NCBI GenBank assembly: GCA_031553755.1
Contig: JAVBKZ010000059.1
Coordinates: 1 to 51,257 of the forward strand
Direction of reading: 5' to 3'
Length of the DNA: 51,257 nucleotides
From: JAIRVZ01 sp031553755
GTDB lineage: Bacteria; Bacteroidota; Bacteroidia; Bacteroidales; Azobacteroidaceae
Positions 9,313 to 19,000 of this stretch are shown piece by piece. Position 1 is the first letter of the stretch, and every line of letters starts with the position of its first letter. Under the pieces are notes generated by a model. It worked only from the letters and a program-made list of their open reading frames with translations, made no database searches and was not told the origin of the DNA. A program made the position numbers and the translations under genes.

Positions 9313-11451
9313 TTATTCCTTTATCATTTTCCGGATAACTACGCCGTTTTCTGTTGTGAGTTTAACGATGTAGCTGCCCTTGGACAACAATGAAACATTG
9401 ACCCTATTTCCAACAAGTTCTCGCTGTAAGACAATACTACCTGCCGCGCTGAATATAGTCACGTCTTTTACTGATGACGCCGAATTGACATATAACACAT
9501 CTTTTACCGGATTAGGATAAAGTGTGAGCGTAGGTGATGTCATTTCTGAAATACCTGTCTCTGTATCACTTACTGCAAAAGTAATAACCGCTTTTGCCGG
9601 AGAATCAACATACGAAACAATCGCGTTGTTGGTTAGTGTAGCTTCGAATGTACCTATGGAACGAAAAGTGATAGTTTCGTTGATATAATCAAGCTCATAA
9701 TCTACATTTTCGGTAGCTGCTACGCCATCTTTTGTCACTACGAAATCGGTTGGCGTAACACCCAAAGTCATTTGTCCGGTCAACGAATGGGCCGTATTGG
9801 TTATTGCCGACAGGCTGCGGGTTTGTGTACCCAAATATTTATGGTCCGCATCCGTTATTTCCTGGGAAGCCGCATATAAATCGCTTAGTGGAAGTTGATT
9901 GGAAGAGCAATTCAAATCATTTAATGCCAGATTGTTAGATATATTTAAGTTCGTGAGTTGATTGTCATAGCAAGACAAATAAGTCAATGCCGGATTATTA
10001 GATACATCCAAGTTCGTGAGTTGATTGGAAGAGCAATCCAACCCGTCCAATACAGGATTATTAGATACATCCAAGCTTGTGAGTTGATTGGAAAGGCAAA
10101 ACAAACTTTTCAATGCCGGATTATTAGATACATCCAAGTTCGTGAGTTGATTGGAAAAGCAATCCAAAGCTGTCAATGCCGGAGCCGCGCTTATATCAAG
10201 CGAAGTAAGTCTGTTATTACCAACATCCAGATAAGAAAATTCTCCACCAACGGTAACGGTATATTCCTGATTTTCATCACTATAAGCAGCAGGTTGGGTA
10301 TACCTTTCGGCGTTGTCTGTTCCTACATAGTTTTGCACGCCTTGTCCATCACCCCAGTCAATGGTAAAAAATATACCATTGGTAGCGCTCAACATAAAAG
10401 ATTTTTCACTCGCGTCTCCTTTCCAAGTAAAAGTAATCACACTAGTAGTAAAAGTGATAACCAAATCGGCGGCATCTTCAGAGCTGATAGCCGCATTGGT
10501 AAGCGTCGCTACAAATGTACCTTTGGAACGAAAAGTGATGGTTTCGTTGATATAATCAAGCTCATAATCTACATTTTCGATAGCTGCTAAGCCATCTTTT
10601 GTTACCACAAAATCGGTTTGCGTACTACCCAAAGTCATTTGTCCGGCCAACGAACGGGCTGTATTTGTTATTGCCGACAGGATGCGGGTTTGTGCACCCA
10701 TATATTTAGTGGCTGCATTCGTTATTCCCTGGGAAGCCGTATATAAATCGCTTAGTGAAAGATGATTTCCATTGCAAGACAAATAAGTCAATGCCGTATT
10801 TTGAGATAAATCCAAGCTCGTGAGTTGATTGTTATCGCAAGCCAACTCAGCCAATGCCGTATTTTGAGATAAATCCAAGCTCGTGAGTTGATTGTCATGA
10901 CAAGACAAATAAGTCAATGCCGTACTTTGGGATAAATCCAAGCTCGTGAGTTGATTTTCGAAGCAAATCAACACGTCCAATACAGGATTATTAGATACAT
11001 CCAAACTCGTGAGTTGATTGTTAAAACAAGACAACTCAGTCAATGCCGTACTTTGGGATAAATCCAAGCTCGTGAGTTGATTATTATCGCAACTCAACTC
11101 AGTCAATGCCGTACTTTGGGATAAATCCAAACTCGTGAGTTGTTTGTCATCGCAACCCAAATAAGAAAATTCTCCATTAACAGTAACGGTATATTCCTGT
11201 GCCTCATCACTATAAACAGAGGGTTGAGTACATGTTATATATTCACCTATTGTTCCTGCATAGTTTTGCGCGCCTTGTCCATCACCCCAGTCAATGGTAA
11301 ATTCTTTATTGGTGACTTTCAAAAAAAAATATTTTTGGGATGTACTTCGTTTCCAAGTGAAAGTAATTACGTCGGCTTGTGCCGATACCAACCCCATCGT
11401 GGTTAATAATAGAAACAATAAACTTTTTTTGAGTCGTTTTTTTGTTTTCAT
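9313..11451 (-). CDS. Internally duplicated leucine-rich-repeat surface protein with T9SS sorting domain
   Basis: A 712-residue secreted protein with a signal peptide (residues 1-26, ending SAQA). It consists of a module present twice. Each module has a beta-sandwich-like region (FTWK...FTIDWGDGQG...YTVTV, residues ~28-100 and ~338-410), an array of 21-residue leucine-rich repeats (LTSLDLSQ-type; six copies at 105-230, five at 415-519), and a region with the motif TDFVVTKDG..A..ENVDYELDY (about 280-302 and again near 570-590). The last ~75 residues are a T9SS type A sorting domain beginning LTLYPNPVKDVLYV. LRR solenoids usually bind proteins or glycans, so an adhesion role is likely but inferred. 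It runs convergent to the beta-helix gene; no enzyme motif is seen. Confidence 0.82.
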   Translation of the reverse strand: MKTKKRLKKSLLFLLLTTMGLVSAQADVITFTWKRSTSQKYFFLKVTNKEFTIDWGDGQGAQNYAGTIGEYITCTQPSVYSDEAQEYTVTVNGEFSYLGCDDKQLTSLDLSQSTALTELSCDNNQLTSLDLSQSTALTELSCFNNQLTSLDVSNNPVLDVLICFENQLTSLDLSQSTALTYLSCHDNQLTSLDLSQNTALAELACDNNQLTSLDLSQNTALTYLSCNGNHLSLSDLYTASQGITNAATKYMGAQTRILSAITNTARSLAGQMTLGSTQTDFVVTKDGLAAIENVDYELDYINETITFRSKGTFVATLTNAAISSEDAADLVITFTTSVITFTWKGDASEKSFMLSATNGIFFTIDWGDGQGVQNYVGTDNAERYTQPAAYSDENQEYTVTVGGEFSYLDVGNNRLTSLDISAAPALTALDCFSNQLTNLDVSNNPALKSLFCLSNQLTSLDVSNNPVLDGLDCSSNQLTNLDVSNNPALTYLSCYDNQLTNLNISNNLALNDLNCSSNQLPLSDLYAASQEITDADHKYLGTQTRSLSAITNTAHSLTGQMTLGVTPTDFVVTKDGVAATENVDYELDYINETITFRSIGTFEATLTNNAIVSYVDSPAKAVITFAVSDTETGISEMTSPTLTLYPNPVKDVLYVNSASSVKDVTIFSAAGSIVLQRELVGNRVNVSLLSKGSYIVKLTTENGVVIRKMIKE
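9895..10209 (-). repeat. Tandem 63-bp repeats, five copies (LRR array 2)
   Basis: Five in-frame 63-bp units encode 21-residue LRRs beginning LTSLD, LTNLD or LTNLN (residues 415-519 of the LRR protein). Units differ mainly at the variable positions of the solenoid face. Confidence 0.85.
10762..11139 (-). repeat. Tandem 63-bp repeats, six copies (LRR array 1)
   Basis: Six in-frame 63-bp units encode 21-residue LRRs (residues 105-230). Several are nearly identical at the DNA level (the LTSLDLSQSTALTELSC and LTYLSC types). The close identity implies recent unit duplication or gene conversion and a tendency to change copy number. Confidence 0.88.
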
Positions 11452-11507
11452 AAGTAAGTAAATAATTAATTCAAGTTGTTATTTATAATTTTAATTTGAA
11501 TGTTTTT

Positions 11508-11984
11508 TTATTGTAAATCACAATTTGCTTCTCGAGTTGCCTTACCTATTCTCTCATCTGAAAAATTCAATTCATACAACACTCTTACCGAATTGTTACT
11601 TCCGAGAGTGAATTTGACGTGTGATTCTTTTGACAGAGATAACGAAGTATATTCTATATCAATTATTGCTTCATTGTTGGGAAACGTACTCAAGCCTTCC
11701 GCGTTATTGTATTTATTTTCTTCAATTGTTCCAGACAAAGAAGACATACCTTCTGTGATTTTATAAGGAAATTTATAATGATAGGATACCAATACTTTTT
11801 TCCCGTTCCGTTCTCCTATTTGCAATGAAATAGTGTCGGAAACAGCAGATGAACTTGAAATCCCAAACGTTTTGTACGATTTTATATTCGTAATCTCATT
11901 TTGAGTTTCCCCATCTTCCGAACTACAAGCTGTAAAAAGCAAAATACATGCCAATACAGATAATAAAGAAAATAAATTTTTCAT
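11508..11984 (-). CDS. Small lipoprotein of unknown function
   Basis: A 158-residue protein with a lipoprotein signal peptide: a hydrophobic stretch at residues 4-18 and a lipobox LFTAC with the acylated Cys at about 20, followed by SSEDGE. An acidic stretch after the Cys resembles the lipoprotein export signal of surface-exposed Bacteroidota lipoproteins. The rest is predicted to be mostly beta strands (KVLVSYHYKFPYKI, HVKFTLGSNNSVRVLYELNF). No family is recognised. It is followed 56 bases later by the LRR gene on the same strand, so the two may be co-transcribed and could act together at the cell surface. Confidence 0.75.
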   Translation of the reverse strand: MKNLFSLLSVLACILLFTACSSEDGETQNEITNIKSYKTFGISSSSAVSDTISLQIGERNGKKVLVSYHYKFPYKITEGMSSLSGTIEENKYNNAEGLSTFPNNEAIIDIEYTSLSLSKESHVKFTLGSNNSVRVLYELNFSDERIGKATREANCDLQ

Positions 11985-12068
11985 GCGTTTATATATTTAA
12001 AATGAATAATTATTAGTGGTGATTTAGTCGTCTTGGCGGTAAATGTAGTCAAACAAAAAAAAATAATA

Positions 12069-12090
12069 GTCGCAATTTATAAATTGCGAC
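12069..12090 (-). terminator. 22-bp perfect palindrome with T-tract (terminator-like)
   Basis: The sequence from 12069 to 12090 (arm GTCGCAATTTA) is a perfect 22-bp palindrome. On the minus strand it is followed by TATTATTTTTTTTTG, giving a terminator-like shape between the AraC-type regulator gene (stop at 12298) and the lipoprotein gene (start at 11984). It lies about 45 bases outside the left edge of the flanked island. Confidence 0.5.
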
Positions 12091-12132
12091 CAACTTTTTT
12101 TGGGAAAAAGAGGTGTTTTGTCTTCTATTAAA

Positions 12133-12240
12133 GTTGTCTAAAAGTATTATTAGCACACAGATAACACGGATTTAACGGATTTACACAGATTTATAAAAAT
12201 AATTCACGTTGATAATCAACAGTTTAATATAATCCGGAAA
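12133..12240. repeat. Left flanking copy of structured repeat bounding the SusC/SusD island
   Basis: This copy contains, in order, TGTCTAAAAGTATTAT (12135-12150), ACACGGATTTA (12164-12174), TTATAAAAATAATT (12191-12204), the small hairpin GTTGATAATCAAC (about 12209-12221) and TTTAATATAATCCG (about 12223-12236). The same blocks occur in the same order, inverted, at 19355-19454. Its CGGATT/AATCCG ends make it an imperfect palindrome in itself. Together with the palindrome at 12069-12090 it accounts for most of the gene-free gap 11985-12297. Confidence 0.75.
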
Positions 12241-12297
12241 ATCCTGAATACTCAGTATAATTTGTATGCTTAATGGTTGTTCTATTTTTCTTATTTT

Positions 12298-14088
12298 TTA
12301 TTCTTTTTGCAGGCTATCGCGGAATTCGGATGGGGATAGGCCGGTTACTTTCTTAAATACCCGGTAGAAACTTTTACGGTCGTTAAAACCCGAATCGAAT
12401 GCAATGCTCTCGATGGTTGGCATCGCGGCATTTTGTTGCGACATAATCCTCACAGCTTCTTTTATCCGGTATTCGTTGACCAAGGTGTTGAAATTTTTGC
12501 CCGTACAGCGGTTTACGGCCTGCGACAAATAGTTGCGGTTTATCTTCATGTGTGTGGCTATAGTGTCGAGTGTAATATCAGGGTTACGGAACCAATTTTC
12601 TTCGGCGAGCAGGCGGTGTAGCTTTCTGAACAGTTCGGTGTCGCCATTACCGGGCTGCTTGCAGTAGGTTTCTTCTTCAGGCAACTCGCCTGTCTCCTCC
12701 AGGTAGTCTGTGTCTATGGTTTCGGGGGAGGGTAGGAAAATCGGGGGGCTTTCTGCCGACAGGGTCATTGCCCATTGTTGTATTCGCAAGGCCAACTTCC
12801 GGTAGGCTTTTTTCTTTTTACGGTAAAGGTAGTATACTACAAACAGGAGAGTCGACAACAATATAAGCGAGAAGATGGAAATTAGTAATTGCCAGCGGTA
12901 GTTTTCCTTTTTCAGTTTTTCGATAGCGAGCTGCTCTTCTGCTGCTTGCTGTTGCGCCATAAAGTCTTTTTGCTCCACCCGCAGCAGTGTCAGGTTATTG
13001 AATTCGCGGCTGTAAGCTGCTTGCGATGATAGTACCGAATCAAGAATCTCTGTGGCTTTATCCGGGTGTCCTGTATAGGAATAATAGCGGCTCAAAACAG
13101 GATATAACTGGCGTAATCGTCCGGTTTGGCGAGTATGCTCAATGTATTGATTCGATAGTTCAATATAATGCTTGCCATTCGTAAGGTCTTTCCGGCGCAC
13201 ATAAATATCGGCCAACACGACAGCACAGCCTGCGGCAAAGCCATAGTCGCGGTCTATTTCTATCACTTTATCCATGCCTGATTTCAGTAGAGGAAGGGCT
13301 TCGTTGTCCTTGCCCTGCATATGAAGCAGTTTACCTGTATTGGCTTTGGCGATGGCTTCCCAAATGGGCGTAAGCGTGGGCGAATCCAGTATGGATTGAA
13401 ACCAATAGGCAGCCGAGTCGGGTTCGTTTATGGCCAGATAACACAGCCCGATGGTATTGCGGGAGCTGTTGTGTATACTATGTGCGACTCCCATCCCCGG
13501 AACGCCTTTCGGTTCGGGTACGGCGATCGCTTCACGAAAATAGGGAATAGCACGCTGATAGTCTTTGAACAGGTAATAGCTTTCGCCCAACTCGGAATAA
13601 AGCAGCGCTTTGTCGGGAAATTCTTCGGTGGAAACCAAAGAAAGCAAGGGTTTCATTTTTATGTAATACTCCAATGCCATCGCGGAGTTGTTCAACCCAT
13701 TTTCGTAAGACTTACCTATCCAGTAAAGCGTGCGGAGTTGTATTTGCAGTATATTGCGTTGTTTACCTGCGCTGTACACTTTTTTCAATTCCTCGACACG
13801 CCGTTCTTCGCTCCAGTTTTTTTTATTGAGGTATGCGGTAAGGAACAAAGCTTCGAGTTCCATCTGCTTGTCGCCCAATTCGATACCCGCTTTCCGCATC
13901 TTTTCGAGTTCCCTCATTGCCTGCGAAGAATCCATTTCGTTGATTTTCCAACATACTTTAATATACGAAAGGCGGTTTTCTGCGTGGCTACGGTGTGCGT
14001 ATTGTTTGTAATCGAATAGTTTGTCCTGTGCCGTTACATCAGCAAAGATTGCAAGGAAAGCTGTTATGAATAAGAAAATATATTTCAT
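12298..14088 (-). CDS. Membrane-bound TPR/AraC-family transcriptional regulator
   Basis: A 596-residue one-protein sensor-regulator. It has an N-terminal signal sequence (1-20) and TPR-like helical repeats in the periplasmic part (about 50-360). A coiled-coil segment (about 365-398) and one membrane helix (399-422) followed by KKKK precede a C-terminal AraC/XylS DNA-binding domain (about 485-596). The two helix-turn-helices include DTIATHMKINRNYLSQAVN and ESIAFDSGFNDRKSFYRVFK, and the domain ends with the family GLSPSEFR. There is no kinase domain, so it is not a hybrid two-component system. Signal sensing in the periplasm and direct control of the neighbouring SusC/SusD genes is the likely role (inferred from context). 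It is transcribed in the same direction as, and downstream of, the SusD gene, but has its own promoter at 14105-14136. GC content is higher than outside the island. Confidence 0.85.
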   Translation of the reverse strand: MKYIFLFITAFLAIFADVTAQDKLFDYKQYAHRSHAENRLSYIKVCWKINEMDSSQAMRELEKMRKAGIELGDKQMELEALFLTAYLNKKNWSEERRVEELKKVYSAGKQRNILQIQLRTLYWIGKSYENGLNNSAMALEYYIKMKPLLSLVSTEEFPDKALLYSELGESYYLFKDYQRAIPYFREAIAVPEPKGVPGMGVAHSIHNSSRNTIGLCYLAINEPDSAAYWFQSILDSPTLTPIWEAIAKANTGKLLHMQGKDNEALPLLKSGMDKVIEIDRDYGFAAGCAVVLADIYVRRKDLTNGKHYIELSNQYIEHTRQTGRLRQLYPVLSRYYSYTGHPDKATEILDSVLSSQAAYSREFNNLTLLRVEQKDFMAQQQAAEEQLAIEKLKKENYRWQLLISIFSLILLSTLLFVVYYLYRKKKKAYRKLALRIQQWAMTLSAESPPIFLPSPETIDTDYLEETGELPEEETYCKQPGNGDTELFRKLHRLLAEENWFRNPDITLDTIATHMKINRNYLSQAVNRCTGKNFNTLVNEYRIKEAVRIMSQQNAAMPTIESIAFDSGFNDRKSFYRVFKKVTGLSPSEFRDSLQKE

Positions 14089-14104
14089 TATATAGATAAA
14101 AATG

Positions 14105-14136
14105 CAAAACTACTACTATTTGTAGAAATAGTCAAG
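14105..14136 (-). promoter_or_regulatory. Promoter of the AraC-type regulator with internal operator-like inverted repeat
   Basis: On the minus strand TTG (14133-14135) is followed after 20 bases by TAGTTTTG (14105-14112), a good -33/-7 pair. The ATG is at 14088, a leader of roughly 10 bases. The spacer contains an inverted repeat, CTATTT-GTAG-AAATAG (14116-14131 on the plus strand), well placed for a repressor or autoregulator. Confidence 0.6.
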
Positions 14137-14161
14137 TGGGAGCAAAAGATGATCAAAAAAC

Positions 14162-16042
14162 TCAATGTCCACCCATACCATATGCCGGCGCATAAAGGTC
14201 GTAATATAGCCGTTCGTCTGCCAATGTCCGCGGGGTGTTTGCTCCCGGCGTAAGGTTCTGTCGCCTGTATGACGCCTGCTTGATGTCGCGCATCTGATCA
14301 GTAGCATTTAATGAAGAAATGGGCAGCCGCCTCGGGATCGGGTACGAGGAGTCGGAAGAATCGAACGCCTCCCATCCTATAAGGGCGCTCCCCCGGCGGG
14401 GATAACCCGAGCGCCGGACTGTTACCATTAGTTCATTGGGCAGTCCCAACAGGTGAATGTATTGTTGGATAAAGACTTGTTCCAGTTTATTACCGTTGTT
14501 TCCGGTAAGAGAATATTTTTCGATCAAAGGGGCTATTTCGTCCGTTTTCAGGGCAATGGTTTCATCCAGCGGATCAAAACCGTCATGTTGCCGGTAATAA
14601 GGTATTTTGTTCAACATCGCCAGGCGGTCGTATAGTTTAACTGATAATTCTATGCCTTGCCTGTAATATCCTTCGGCACTCATCGGGAGTTGTGCTCCCA
14701 GCAGTGATAGTTCGGCCAAATAAAGGGCTGTTTCCGCCGAAGAAAAAAGAGCGGTATACAATGGTTGGGATAGGTTATCCTGAATCGCGACGTTGCCTGG
14801 CGCGGATGGAAAAGTATAGGTAGAACCGCCTCGTACCATTTCTTCGTTATATAGCGATAAGGGTTGATAGTTTTTGGTTCTTTCGCTGTTTGTGAGTTTA
14901 AAGTTCTCCCGATTGAAATAAGCGGCATTTACAGCAGGGTCTTTCCCTGCTTGAATGTCTACCGGCGCGCCGTAATACCGTACCCACGGTTCGCCCGGAA
15001 ACTTCCATCCTGTGAAATGCTTACCATCCATTTCTTCGGTATATTCCACTTGGTCGAGAATATATCCCGGAACCTCTCTTCCCGCATCGAAAAACGCCTG
15101 AATGACCCCGGAGTTAAAATCATTCTTGGCAAACAGGAAACGCACGCGCGGATCTTTGTTCTTTACGAGAAATCCAATAAGACTTTGACTTCCAATACCA
15201 AGGTTTTCTACCGGATTACCGAAACCATTGAAGTCGCTCCCCCGGTTATAAATGAAGTCGTATTCGAGGCCATCCATAATACCTGCCGGGCTTTTGGCTA
15301 CTTCCTTGGCAATTTCCAAAGCACGCCCAAGGTCGGAGTATATCATCCGGACAGCGATCCGCAATTTGAGCGAATTAGCAAGCCGCGCCCATTTTGCGTA
15401 ATCGCCGCCGTAAATAAAATCCTGCCTGCCGGGTGATAACTGCTGATATTCCTTGCCGCCGACTGTTACCGGATGGGTAAGCGCGTATATGGTTTCGTCC
15501 AGTTCCCTAAGCCACACATCGAAAAGTTCTTGCTGACTTTCGTATTTCGGGGTAATAATCCGCGGAGAAGTATAGGGGGACTTCGATGCTTCGGAATAAG
15601 CCATCGAGCCATAACTGTCCGTTCCATACAACCCGAGATAAACTAAAATGGGATTACATATTGCTTTAAGGTATTGATATGGGGCGGCCTGCTCCGGAGT
15701 ATAGACTTCGTTGAGCCGGTAACGTATTTCCTCTATTTGCAGTTTCGGGCCAAACAACTTGTTTTCCTGCGGCGACCAATCGCCTACCATATTCATGTCT
15801 GCACGATTACCGCCTACCGCCACCGTTGCCTGTGACCAAGGCAAGTAGTATTGGGAGTAGTTGTAGAACCACTCCATGTAATCATGCGGGTACATCTGCA
15901 CGAGTGCTTCAGTAAAAAGCTGATTCAACTGCGGCTCGGTTATTTTATCCGGCGGGGCATTCAGTTCACCAAAATCATTCCTACATCCTCCGGCAAGCAT
16001 TATCAGCAATAAAAAAGCTGTATATATGATAAACTCCTTCAT
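14162..16042 (-). CDS. SusD/RagB-family nutrient-binding outer-membrane lipoprotein
   Basis: A 626-residue lipoprotein (signal 1-19, lipobox LAGGC with Cys20) of the SusD-like family that partners a SusC TonB-dependent receptor and captures substrate on the cell surface. Family features include the early segment PPDKITEPQLNQLFTEAL, helical TPR-like units (KWARLANSLKLRIAVRM, about 235-251) and a C-terminal PNELMVTVRRSGYPRRG region. It lies 10 bases after the SusC stop and is surely in one operon with it. It is encoded in the GC-rich island and is longer than the classical SusD (~550). The substrate cannot be told from sequence: there is no hydrolase in the island. Confidence 0.9.
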   Translation of the reverse strand: MKEFIIYTAFLLLIMLAGGCRNDFGELNAPPDKITEPQLNQLFTEALVQMYPHDYMEWFYNYSQYYLPWSQATVAVGGNRADMNMVGDWSPQENKLFGPKLQIEEIRYRLNEVYTPEQAAPYQYLKAICNPILVYLGLYGTDSYGSMAYSEASKSPYTSPRIITPKYESQQELFDVWLRELDETIYALTHPVTVGGKEYQQLSPGRQDFIYGGDYAKWARLANSLKLRIAVRMIYSDLGRALEIAKEVAKSPAGIMDGLEYDFIYNRGSDFNGFGNPVENLGIGSQSLIGFLVKNKDPRVRFLFAKNDFNSGVIQAFFDAGREVPGYILDQVEYTEEMDGKHFTGWKFPGEPWVRYYGAPVDIQAGKDPAVNAAYFNRENFKLTNSERTKNYQPLSLYNEEMVRGGSTYTFPSAPGNVAIQDNLSQPLYTALFSSAETALYLAELSLLGAQLPMSAEGYYRQGIELSVKLYDRLAMLNKIPYYRQHDGFDPLDETIALKTDEIAPLIEKYSLTGNNGNKLEQVFIQQYIHLLGLPNELMVTVRRSGYPRRGSALIGWEAFDSSDSSYPIPRRLPISSLNATDQMRDIKQASYRRQNLTPGANTPRTLADERLYYDLYAPAYGMGGH

Positions 16043-16052
16043 TATTATTATT

Positions 16053-19000
16053 CTAAAAATCTACGGTTATTGTTGCTATAAAGGAAGAGGTATAAGGTAT
16101 AAAGCCCCGTTCGCGGAACTCGGCCGTTGTTGTACCTACCAATCCTTCCGGATGCAGATTATTCGGTAGAGAATTATACAGGTAAGCCAGATTACGTCCG
16201 CTGATCGATACGTTTAGAGCTTTCGCGCTTAACCTCGATGCTATTTTATCCGGCAAGCGATAGGCAACGGAAATCTCACGCAACGCTATATAATTCACTT
16301 TATGAACCCAATCGTCGTTTACCGTGCCGGCGCTCCAACAGTTTCTCCAGTATTGATAATCGGAAGCCCGCACCGGTTCCACATAACCTTTTTCGTATGC
16401 CTCACGGAAACTCATGCCCGAAATATCCACTTGATTTCCGGAAGGTGTCGTAACGATAGTACCTTTGTCAAATACACCTTCGGGTATTACCCCATCGTGG
16501 AATTGTTGTCCGTAACTATCGGCATAGCCGCTTGTAAAGATAATGCCTCCGGAACCGCTATCCCTGTATTGGAGAGAACTTTCGGTCAGTCCGTATGCTG
16601 TTCCGTAGCGGTTGCTGTACGAGGCGACAAGCCCTCCTACGCGAACATCAATAAGCGCTTGCAGTGTAATGTTTTTGTATTGCAAAGCAGTCGCGACAGA
16701 ACCGGTAAAATCCGGTGTCATCTTTCCTATCACGCCTACTTTGTTGCTTCGCTTTGGATATGCAGCACGGTATTCGTCCAGCCACGACAAGATTACATTT
16801 CCCTCTTCATCACGTTCGGGCATAATATCCGAAACAAGGAGTCCATAACTTCCTCCGGCTATAGCAACTGAGGCTATCCGGTCTGTTCCGACTCCTAATC
16901 CGCCATCGAGCAGGATCCGGTCTTGCACGTTGGGATGCAGTTCTAAGATCTTATTGTTGTTTTTCGCATAAGTGAGGTCAATACTCCACTGCCAATCACG
17001 GTTACGAACAGGAACCGTGTGAAACATTACCTCTATCCCCTCGCTCCGGATATTGCCCGCATTGACAAGCTGTGAAGCAACTCCTGATTCTTTGGGCAGG
17101 GTAATGTTCATGATCTGGTCGCGGGTATTTTCACGGTAAAGGGCTATATCCGCACCTATCCGTCCATCTATAAATTGCCAGTTAGCGCCTATCTCGAAAG
17201 CGTTCTTACGCTCAGGCTTAAGATATGCCCCATCACCGTATAATATCGGTGGTACGGACTGGCTATATATGTAAGAACCGTCAGGCTGCATATATTTCTT
17301 TTGTTCATAGCCGGGATTGATAACGAAAGGCTCCGTGTCGCTACCGACCTGCGCCCATGAAGCGCGTAGTTTTCCGAATGTAATCCACCTCGGCAAACGG
17401 AATGTTTCACTCATTATCCAAGACACGGATGCCGATGGGTAGAAATAAGAATAATTTCCGCACCCGTTGCTATAAACAAGCGACGACGACCAATCGTTGC
17501 GGCCTGTAATTTCGAGATACAATTGCTCTTTCCACGAAACGTTTGCTGCCGCCACCGCGGAAAATACCCTTTTGCGCGCAAGCGTTACAGCTTCTGTGTG
17601 GGGTGTACCGCGGCTGTTTCCGATAAAATACTCTCCCGGGGAAATAAGTCCCTGAGTTGTTCCATTTACAGTACGGTCGGCGAAGTTATTGCGGTATTCT
17701 CCCCGGAAGAATCCGCCAATGGTAAAATCACCCAAATTTCTGTCGGCAAATAAGGAAGCGGCAACATTACCTTCCCTACTTCCGGTTTGGAGTAATTCGT
17801 AATGTCCACCCGACAAGTCATCGTTTCCTTCGTTGACATAGCCTTGTCCGAGTTCTTTTGTCTCCCTGCGGGTTGTGTAGTAATTCATGCTGCCTTCCGC
17901 GCGGAAACTGAGCCATTCCGTAAAAGCGGCATTGACGGCAAAAGAGGGTAATACACTAAGATTCTGCTGCTCGTAACTATTTTCATACAAGCGCCACCAA
18001 AGGTCTTTCAGCGGAACATCGGCATAGCTGTCGGCATGAGTGCTGTTGGCTATTCCTCCATGCTCGCCTTTATATCTATAACGGTAGTAACGGCTGTCGT
18101 AGAGTTGGTTTACTTGACCGGTGACAAAATAGTTGCCCAGTCCGGGAGGCGGGTTTTGCGGACGGGTATCGGAAAGGGAGACTTGCGCTTCGACACTGGT
18201 CTTATTGCTGATCCTATGCGTGCCTTTCAATAGAACCGAGCCGCGCGAGAAGGATGTGGAGGGAAGTGTACCGTTTGCATATCGATAATTTGCAGAGAGG
18301 TAGAATAATGTCTTTTCTGTTCCTCCCCGGACGATTACATTCGTATTGGTATTGAACCCCGGCTGGTAGAAATCACGGTAAGCGTTCTTTTGCGGGGTGT
18401 ATTTTCCGGTCGAGCCATCGTAATAGATAATCTCCCGACCATCATAATGAGGCCCCCAGCCCATACCATCCGCGCCGACAAGAGTTGCCCGGCCGCTTCC
18501 GTCTATATAGAATTGTTTCGTATCCCAGCGATAAAAGTTCCCTTCCGCATCCCTTTCACCGTAGAAAATATTACCTGCAATTGTTCCCGGCCCATATTCG
18601 GTTTGCAAATCAGGAGTAGCTGTTATCAAGTCAAATCCCATGCTTTGGGATATCGCGACACCGATACCTTTGTTTAGGCCTCCGTTTTTTGTCGTTATCA
18701 CCAATGCCCCATTCATCCCCCGCGAGCCATAGAGGGCAGTCGAAGCTGCTCCTTTCAGTACGGAAACATTCTTGATGTCAGCATTGTTGAGACTGTTCAT
18801 CTGGTCACCGAAATCGTTAGAACCCCAATACCAGTAGGGTATTCCTTCATGAGGCACACTGTTCATTACTACGCCGTCCACGATGATAAGCGGCTGGTTG
18901 TTATCACTGAGTGTTGAAGCTCCCCGCAAAGTAATTTTCTGCCTACCATAGAGTCCGCCGTCTGCACCCGATATGTTCAACCCTGCAACTTTGCCTTGTA

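Noticed and set aside
9958..10590. 210-codon plus-strand frame over the LRR arrays
   Set aside because: It reads repeated RELIGKAIQ-like units produced by the 63-bp repeats in the wrong strand. The minus strand gives a signal peptide, LRRs and a sorting domain.
9895..11139. Possible CRISPR array from regularly spaced repeats
   Set aside because: The units are contiguous 63-bp coding repeats without spacers and keep the reading frame, so they are LRR-encoding DNA.
13321..14019. 232-codon plus-strand open frame opposite the AraC-type regulator
   Set aside because: It is a shadow of the regulator gene, whose domains are clear on the minus strand. The frame has no family features and no start signals.
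14864..15436. 190-codon plus-strand open frame opposite the SusD gene
   Set aside because: It is antisense to a well-supported SusD-like protein. Long shadow frames are expected in GC-richer DNA.
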